This document shows positions 6,711 through 11,002 of a DNA stretch of 11,002 nucleotides, one piece after another (the first letter of the stretch is position 1; the number at the start of each line of letters is the position of its first letter). The position numbers and the translations under genes are program-made. Location: the NCBI GenBank assembly GCA_964346585.1, contig CAYFVQ010000310.1, positions 1 to 11,002 of the forward strand, given 5' to 3'. The DNA comes from SOIA01 sp964346585 (GTDB lineage: Bacteria > Acidobacteriota > Aminicenantia > Aminicenantales > Aminicenantaceae). The notes under the pieces are model-generated. The model was given only the letters and a program-made list of their open reading frames with translations, was not told where the DNA came from and did no database searches.

Positions 6711-7387
6711 TTTTCAGTATAGTGACTGCCCTATCTGTGCTAGGGATGTGCTTTGCCCTGACAATCCACCGCTTCAGAAAATCACACAAAGCATCCAGGA
6801 CAAGTCCTGACGAGGTTCCTGTATCCTCCTATTTTCCCTGGCTTTTCAACCGGCTGTATGCTTTTCTCAAAACAGCCGGCATAAAGGGCTGGAAAGAAAG
6901 GTATCAACGGTGGGTTGTCCTGCGTCATCCTGGCAGAGAACGATTGATTATTATCTGTCTGGGCACAAGTTTTTTCCTTCTTGTTGCCAGTGGATTTCCT
7001 TTTGCCCTGTTGAGCGCGCCGAGACTGTTTGGAATATTCCTTCTCCTGCATGTCACACTGGGCGGTGTATTCGCTGTATGCCTTCCTCTGGCTTTAATTT
7101 TGAGGGCCAGACATTACAGTTTTGACACGGAAGATCCAGCGCATGGCCAAGCCTCTTCGTCACCTGTAGGAAAAAGCATTATCACCACGCCGTGGCCAAA
7201 AATCTTTTTTTGGCTCTTCGTCGCGTCAGGACTCTGTTTGATCGCCACAGCCCTGACCTTGATGCTGCCCCATTTTTCCTTGGTCGCTCAAATGGACCTG
7301 TTTGAGGTCCATAGATACAGTGCCTTGGTGTCCCTGCTTTCATCCATCGCTTTTACCTATTTCAGCCGGGTCGATGATAAAAAGTGA
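6707..7387 (+). CDS. Five-helix membrane protein, b-type cytochrome-like
   Basis: A 226-residue integral membrane protein. Hydrophobic segments are at about 1-20, 79-103, 107-132, 165-188 and 200-219, with a basic soluble stretch (21-76) after the first. The last four helices resemble the four-helix cytochrome b561/hydrogenase or formate dehydrogenase gamma type: RHPGRERL (73-80) leads into helix 2, LLLH (H115) lies in helix 3, and FEVHRYSAL (H202) opens helix 5. His74, His115 and His202 are therefore candidate haem b ligands, but the family's usual set is incomplete, so haem binding is not proven. The start is TTG, overlapping the cytochrome stop by 4 bp, and its 3' end overlaps the ApbE gene by 14 bp. 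Position between an anchored multihaem cytochrome and ApbE suggests a quinone-interacting membrane subunit. That is inference from context. Confidence 0.8.
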   Translation: MIFSIVTALSVLGMCFALTIHRFRKSHKASRTSPDEVPVSSYFPWLFNRLYAFLKTAGIKGWKERYQRWVVLRHPGRERLIIICLGTSFFLLVASGFPFALLSAPRLFGIFLLLHVTLGGVFAVCLPLALILRARHYSFDTEDPAHGQASSSPVGKSIITTPWPKIFFWLFVASGLCLIATALTLMLPHFSLVAQMDLFEVHRYSALVSLLSSIAFTYFSRVDDKK

Positions 7388-8312
7388 AAAGATTCAAGGC
7401 CAATCCGTGTTTCGGTTCGCCCATCAGGCTATGGGAACGACCTTTGAACTCCTGATCTCTGGGTTGGACGAAACCTACAGCCGACAAGCTTCTCAGGCAG
7501 TTTTCTCTGAGATCGACCGGATCGAAAATCTCTTCAGCCGCTTCAATCCCTGTAGCGATATCGGGCAGATCAACAATCTCAAACCCGGTCAATCCCTGAT
7601 GATAGGGATTGAAACGTACGAGTGCCTTAAAACTGCGGCTTCGATTCAATCTCAAACCAGCGGGGCTTTTGATGTCAATATCGGGTCTCTGGTAAAATAC
7701 AAGGAGGAACATGCTCCTGCATTTCAAAAACTAAACACAGGTATCATGGAACTTATTGATCTCTCCCGGACATCCCGAGGTTACACGGTTAAAATCCGTC
7801 AGAAAGAAGCGGGAACTCAAGAAAGACATATACAACTGGACCTTGGAGGCATCGGAAAAGGATACGCCTTGGATAAAACCCTCGAGATCCTGTCCGATTG
7901 GGACATTGATAACGCATTGATACACGGTGGAACCAGTTCTGCATTGGCCGTTGGTGTCCCCCCGGATAGCTCTGCCAGAGATAAGGGATGGCCGGTCGGA
8001 ATCGGGGGCACCTGGGAGTGCGCTCAATCCCCGAAAGAATTTTTCCTGAAAGATAGAGCCTTGAGTGGCTCCGGCACCGAAGTCAAGGGAAAGCATATTA
8101 TCAACCCGAGAACTGGAGGTCCGGCCAAAGGCCATCTGGCTGCCTGGGTCTCTCATCCCTCTGCGGCTATTTCCGATGCCCTATCCACGTCGTTCATGGT
8201 GATGGACACAGAAGAAGTTAAAGCTTTTTGCAGCAGCCATCCCGAGGTTTGGGCCCTTGTCATCATCGATCCTCAGAACTGTCAGGTATTCAATAAGGAC
8301 ATCACGAGCTAA
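7374..8312 (+). CDS. apbE: FAD:protein FMN transferase, ApbE family
   Basis: ApbE enzymes split FAD and attach FMN covalently to a Thr or Ser of a target redox protein. This 312-residue protein has the family landmarks in order: AMGTTFEL (19-26), FSRFNPCSDIGQIN (54-67), SGAFDVNIGSLV (96-107), DLGGIGKGYALD (156-167), HGGTSSALAVG (184-194), SGSGTEVKGKHIINPRTG (231-248) and SDALSTSFMV (267-276). His241 lies in the conserved HIxxPxTG motif, and Asp268 is in the usual metal-site segment. Length is normal for a core ApbE. ATG 7374 is chosen because it precedes the first conserved motif by about 19 residues; the frame stays open upstream to a TTG at 7302, but that would add 24 uncharacteristic residues and a large overlap. 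The Shine-Dalgarno signal is weak, and the 14-bp overlap implies coupling. Unusually, no signal peptide or lipobox is visible, and no flavinylation target motif is seen in neighbouring proteins. Confidence 0.9.
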   Translation: MIKSEKIQGQSVFRFAHQAMGTTFELLISGLDETYSRQASQAVFSEIDRIENLFSRFNPCSDIGQINNLKPGQSLMIGIETYECLKTAASIQSQTSGAFDVNIGSLVKYKEEHAPAFQKLNTGIMELIDLSRTSRGYTVKIRQKEAGTQERHIQLDLGGIGKGYALDKTLEILSDWDIDNALIHGGTSSALAVGVPPDSSARDKGWPVGIGGTWECAQSPKEFFLKDRALSGSGTEVKGKHIINPRTGGPAKGHLAAWVSHPSAAISDALSTSFMVMDTEEVKAFCSSHPEVWALVIIDPQNCQVFNKDITS

Positions 8313-8339
8313 TAGATAGATAGTTAGTTAGATTATTAG

Positions 8340-8594
8340 CCTGGATTATTCACGAGTCGAGGTTGCTGTAGATGCGAGGCGTGGCCCATGAAGCTGTGGT
8401 CGTCCACCGCAATTGGGCCGCAACAAAGCAGATGCAGTGAGATCGGCTTGCCTGAAAGGTAAAAGATGCCGACATAGAGAGAATGAATGGACATAAAAGA
8501 AAGCTTGACTCTTGATCTTGAGAAGATCTTACCTAAAAAGCTCAGATCACCGAAAATAATATTTAGTGTCGGCATATTTTATGAATAATTCAGG
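8340..8594. mobile_element. 255-bp MITE-like element with IS1380-like ends
   Basis: The ends are imperfect terminal inverted repeats: CCTGGATTATTCACG (8340-8354), and on the other strand CCTGAATTATTCATA (8594-8580), matching at 12 of the first 13 positions. The element is flanked by TTAG on both sides (8336-8339 and 8595-8598), as expected for a 4-bp target duplication. Ends beginning CCT with short 4-5 bp duplications are typical of the IS1380 family; ISEcp1, for example, starts CCTAGATT. No transposase is encoded, so it is non-autonomous: either a MITE or an internally deleted IS. Inside are an 8-bp inverted repeat (ATGCCGAC 8466-8473, GTCGGCAT 8568-8575) and a 6-bp hairpin (8514-8528). TTAG also recurs nearby in the flanks, which weakens the duplication evidence slightly. 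Confidence 0.72.
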
Positions 8595-8612
8595 TTAGTT
8601 AGTTTGTTAAAA

Positions 8613-8618
8613 AAGGAG
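8613..8618 (+). promoter_or_regulatory. Ribosome binding site fixing the start at 8625
   Basis: AAGGAG lies six bases before ATG 8625. It chooses this start over an in-frame TTG at 8604, which would put the Shine-Dalgarno inside the gene and spoil the signal peptide. Confidence 0.75.
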
Positions 8619-8624
8619 TTCATT

Positions 8625-9314
8625 ATGATAAAAAAGATTTATCTTGCCACTCTATTTCTTTCTGTATCCGTCCTTTTTGTCCTGGGAGGAGGCGGCGATT
8701 TCCAGAGCGCGGACCAGGAGAAAGTGGTGTTGGAGCTGAAACTGCCCAAACCCATGTTCGTGGGAACGCCCAGAAACATCCGTTCCCCCAACTTGGAAAG
8801 AATAACCGGTAAAAAACGGGGGCCGTTCTACGTTCCCAAAGGCACTGAACTTCTTTCTCTGGGTAAGCCGGTCACTGGCAGCGATACGGAGCCGATCATC
8901 GGTGAGCTGGAATTTGTCACGGATGGGGAAAAATCCGGTGAGGAAGGATATTTCGTGGAGTTCGGACCAGGAGTGCAGCATGTGCAGATCGACCTCGAAG
9001 GTTCCTTCCATCTTCATGCCATTTTAATTTGGCACTACCACAGCCAGGCACGAGTGTACCGCGATGTGATTGTTCAGGTTTCAGATGATCCCGACTTTAT
9101 CACAGGCGTCAAAACGATTTTCAATAACGACCATGACAACTCTTCCGGACTGGGAGTCGGAAAAGACAAGGAATACATTGAAGTCAACGAAGGACGCCTG
9201 ATCGACCCTAGAGGCATCACGACCAGGTATCTTCGCCTCTACAGTAGAGGAAACACCTCGAATGATATGAATCATTATGTCGAAGTGGAGGTTTACGGCA
9301 CCCCTGCGAGATGA
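8625..9314 (+). CDS. Secreted discoidin-like (F5/8 type C-like) protein
   Basis: A 229-residue exported protein. MIKKIY plus a hydrophobic core (7-20) ending in a Gly run is a signal peptide; cleavage is likely near residues 22-29. The mature part from about residue 75 has the features of a galactose-binding/discoidin-like beta-sandwich: LGKPVTGSD (79-87), ELEFVTDGEKSGEEGYFVE (94-112), VQIDLEG (120-126), HAILIWHYHS (131-140), VIVQVSDDPDF (148-158) and RYLRLYSRGNT (201-211), ending HYVEVEVYG (217-225). An Asn/Asp-rich turn (FNNDHDNSSG, 166-175) could bind calcium. Such domains bind carbohydrates or other surfaces and are not catalytic. The stop overlaps the start of the Agl23-type glycosyltransferase gene by 4 bp (ATGA), which points to a role at the cell envelope linked to glycan assembly. 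The ligand is unknown. Confidence 0.8.
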   Translation: MIKKIYLATLFLSVSVLFVLGGGGDFQSADQEKVVLELKLPKPMFVGTPRNIRSPNLERITGKKRGPFYVPKGTELLSLGKPVTGSDTEPIIGELEFVTDGEKSGEEGYFVEFGPGVQHVQIDLEGSFHLHAILIWHYHSQARVYRDVIVQVSDDPDFITGVKTIFNNDHDNSSGLGVGKDKEYIEVNEGRLIDPRGITTRYLRLYSRGNTSNDMNHYVEVEVYGTPAR

Positions 9315-10873
9315 ATAAAAAAAACGCCCTTTATGGGCTATTCCTGCTCGCTGTCCTCGCCGCTCTCCTGTTTCGCCTTTTCCAACTGGACCTGCGTCCC
9401 ATGCACCATGATGAGGCCAACCAGGCTGTCAAGTTCGGTATCCTGCTGGAGCAAGGTGAATACCGTTATGACCGGACCGAACACCACGGCCCCACCCTCT
9501 ACTACCTGTCACTCCCTTTGGCCTGGATCGCTTCCGGCACGTCGTTCTCTGCCTTGAGTGAAGTGACCCTGCGCTTGTTGCCCGTGATTTTCGGAGTGGG
9601 GATAATCCTCCTCCTTTTGCTTTTTAAAGACGGATTCTCTCTTGAGGCCGCTGTTTTTGCCAGTTTTTTAACTGCCGTCTCCCCGGCCATGATCTTTTAC
9701 AGCCGATTCTACATCCAGGAAACGCTGCTGGTCTTTTTCCTAGTGGGAGCGGTCGCCGCCTCCTGGCGATACACCCGGACCCGCTCTCCCTACTGGGCCG
9801 CAACTTCCGGATTTTTCTTCGGGATGATGTTTTCCACAAAGGAGACCTGTATCATCGCCTTCGGTGCCATGCTTGCAGCTCTGTTCCTTGCGCACTTTTC
9901 TTTGAAAAAACAAAGCCAGCCAAAAGACACTCCACCCATGCCAAAAATCAGCCATCTATTCATTTTCCTCATGACAGGAGTCCTAGTCTCTCTCCTCCTC
10001 TACTCCTCTTTTTTTCAAAATCCCAAAGGAATTCTGGATTCTGTACTTGCTTTCAGTAACTATTTCAACCGAGCGGAAAGCGCTGGATTCCATTCCCATC
10101 CAGTGTATTATTATTTAAAGATGCTGGCTTTTTCTCAATACGGGAATGGACCGATCTGGAGTGAAGCCTTGATCTTGGTACTCGCCTTAATCGGAGGTGT
10201 GGCGGCCTTCCGGCCGCATCCCCCTGGAGAGTCGAGTCCATTCTTCATTCGTTTTGTCACTTTCTATACACTCCTCGCCACAGCGGCATACTCCCTGATC
10301 CCATACAAGACTCCCTGGAATATGCTTCCTTTTTATATCGGATTTATCCTCCTAGCTGGACACGGCTCCGCTTTTCTAGTCAGAATCAGCAAAAAACGCG
10401 TCCTCCAGATCGCTGTTGTTCTTGTAATCTGTCTTGGAGTTTTTCGCCTCGGAATACAAAGCTACAGTGCCAACTTTAAATACTACGCGGACTCCCGCAA
10501 TCCCTATGTCTATGCCCACACCAGCCCTGGTTTTTTGAATCTCGTCAAACGTATTAATGAGCTGGCTCCCCTTCATCCAGACCAGAATCTGATGCTGGTC
10601 AAAGTGATCACAGAGCCTGATGAAGCCTGGCCTCTCCCCTGGTACCTGAGGCGCTTCGAGAGGGTTGGATACTGGCAGGAAGTCGATGAGGCCGGATCAC
10701 TTGCCGATGTTCCCCTTATCGTTTCCTCTATCAACAAAACAAGCCAGCTCCAGCCTCATCTGGAAGACAATCACCTGCTCGAATATTACGAACTGCGACC
10801 CGGAATCCTGTTGGCTCTGTATATCGAGCAGAATCTCTGGGACGTATTCTTGCAGAAGAAAAAAGTGATGTAA
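9311..10873 (+). CDS. Agl23-like/PMT-type membrane glycosyltransferase
   Basis: A 520-residue polytopic membrane protein of the GT-C fold (dolichyl-phosphate-mannose mannosyltransferase/ArnT type), close to the group named flippase activity-associated protein Agl23. After the first helix (about 7-25), the external loop has LRPMHHDEANQAVKFG (28-43) with the Asp34-Glu35 pair typical of GT-C catalytic sites. TEHHGPTLYY follows at 56-65. Many further helices run to about residue 380, with YKTPWN at 332-337 in a second loop. The soluble C-terminal part contains WPLPWYLRRFERVGYW (440-455), a recognisable family stretch. Such enzymes transfer sugars from lipid-linked donors on the outer face of the membrane. 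The start overlaps the discoidin-like gene by 4 bp, and the stop shares one base with the ATG of a family 2 glycosyltransferase (TAATG), which could supply its lipid-linked donor. Donor and acceptor are unknown. Confidence 0.88.
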   Translation: MNKKNALYGLFLLAVLAALLFRLFQLDLRPMHHDEANQAVKFGILLEQGEYRYDRTEHHGPTLYYLSLPLAWIASGTSFSALSEVTLRLLPVIFGVGIILLLLLFKDGFSLEAAVFASFLTAVSPAMIFYSRFYIQETLLVFFLVGAVAASWRYTRTRSPYWAATSGFFFGMMFSTKETCIIAFGAMLAALFLAHFSLKKQSQPKDTPPMPKISHLFIFLMTGVLVSLLLYSSFFQNPKGILDSVLAFSNYFNRAESAGFHSHPVYYYLKMLAFSQYGNGPIWSEALILVLALIGGVAAFRPHPPGESSPFFIRFVTFYTLLATAAYSLIPYKTPWNMLPFYIGFILLAGHGSAFLVRISKKRVLQIAVVLVICLGVFRLGIQSYSANFKYYADSRNPYVYAHTSPGFLNLVKRINELAPLHPDQNLMLVKVITEPDEAWPLPWYLRRFERVGYWQEVDEAGSLADVPLIVSSINKTSQLQPHLEDNHLLEYYELRPGILLALYIEQNLWDVFLQKKKVM

Positions 10874-11002
10874 TGGACATTTCAATCGTTATACCCGCAT
10901 TGAACGAAGTCACAAAAATCCGTTTTGATGTGGAAGCGGCCGCCTCTTTTATCAAGAATACCGGGTTGAGCGGCGAAGTGATAATCGTCGACGATGGGAG
11001 CA
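10873..11002 (+). CDS. Family 2 glycosyltransferase, N-terminal part (3' end outside window)
   Basis: The first 43 residues of a GT-A fold glycosyltransferase are visible. MDISIVIPALNE is the first beta strand and its loop, and EVIIVDDGS (35-43) ends in the nucleotide-sugar-binding Asp pair. This N-terminus is typical of GT2 enzymes related to dolichol/polyprenyl-phosphate sugar synthases. The ATG shares a base with the preceding TAA, so translation is coupled to the Agl23-like gene. The most likely job is to make a polyprenyl-phosphate sugar for that enzyme, but the window ends too early to confirm it. Confidence 0.88.
   Translation, partial: MDISIVIPALNEVTKIRFDVEAAASFIKNTGLSGEVIIVDDGS

Larger units (their letters stand above)
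8313..8624. other. Gene-free stretch between the ApbE gene and the discoidin-like gene
   Basis: This 312-bp gap begins with a short TAGA/TTAG-type tandem run (8311-8331), then the 255-bp transposable element (8340-8594), then the leader of the next operon. No terminator with a T-tract is visible after the ApbE gene, and no convincing promoter was found. A minus-strand frame across the element (8336-8575) is not supported as a gene. Confidence 0.7.

Noticed and set aside
7302..7373. TTG start at 7302 for the ApbE gene
   Set aside because: It would overlap the membrane protein gene by 86 bp and add residues with no family match or signal peptide; ATG 7374 fits better.
8336..8575. Minus-strand open frame of 79 residues across the transposable element
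   Set aside because: It runs into the terminal repeat itself, has no convincing ribosome binding site and no recognisable domain; it is probably a by-product of the element sequence.
1..11002. CRISPR arrays, tRNA or rRNA genes
   Set aside because: No regularly spaced direct repeats, cloverleaf sequences or rRNA segments were seen.

Overview
This window reads as bacterial chromosome of moderate GC content, almost entirely coding and with every supportable gene on the + strand. It most resembles an uncultivated environmental heterotroph. Exported Gfo/Idh/MocA oxidoreductases, sugar isomerase-like TIM barrels, HEAT-repeat proteins, large multihaem cytochromes and an Agl23-type membrane glycosyltransferase occur together in groups such as Planctomycetota, Verrucomicrobiota, Hydrogenedentota and Aminicenantota. 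I cannot place it more precisely from sequence alone.

Layout. (1) 1-369 is the C-terminal end of a HEAT-repeat protein. (2) 370-628 is non-coding and holds a 150-bp inverted-repeat element (371-520), then a candidate promoter for the next gene. (3) 629-2904 carries a cytoplasmic Gfo/Idh/MocA oxidoreductase and a metal-dependent sugar isomerase/epimerase-like TIM barrel, a pairing typical of keto-sugar chemistry. (4) 2998-8312 is a tightly packed four-gene unit: a Tat-exported Gfo/Idh/MocA oxidoreductase, a seven-haem c-type cytochrome with a C-terminal membrane anchor, a five-helix membrane protein resembling a b-type cytochrome, and an ApbE flavin transferase. The genes overlap by 4, 4 and 14 bp. 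(5) 8340-8594 is a 255-bp non-autonomous transposable element with IS1380-like ends and a TTAG target duplication. (6) 8625-11002 is a second overlapping unit: a secreted discoidin-like protein, an Agl23/PMT-type glycosyltransferase and the start of a family 2 glycosyltransferase.

How they may work together. The first two enzymes probably process a sugar or sugar derivative through oxidation and isomerisation or elimination. The four-gene unit suggests a periplasmic redox module: a sugar-type dehydrogenase carried out by the Tat system is made together with c-haem and putative b-haem carriers that could exchange electrons with the quinone pool. ApbE implies a covalently flavinylated partner, which is not visible here. 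This module is the most interesting part of the window; the electron path is inference. The last unit looks like surface glycan or glycoprotein assembly and is probably functionally separate.
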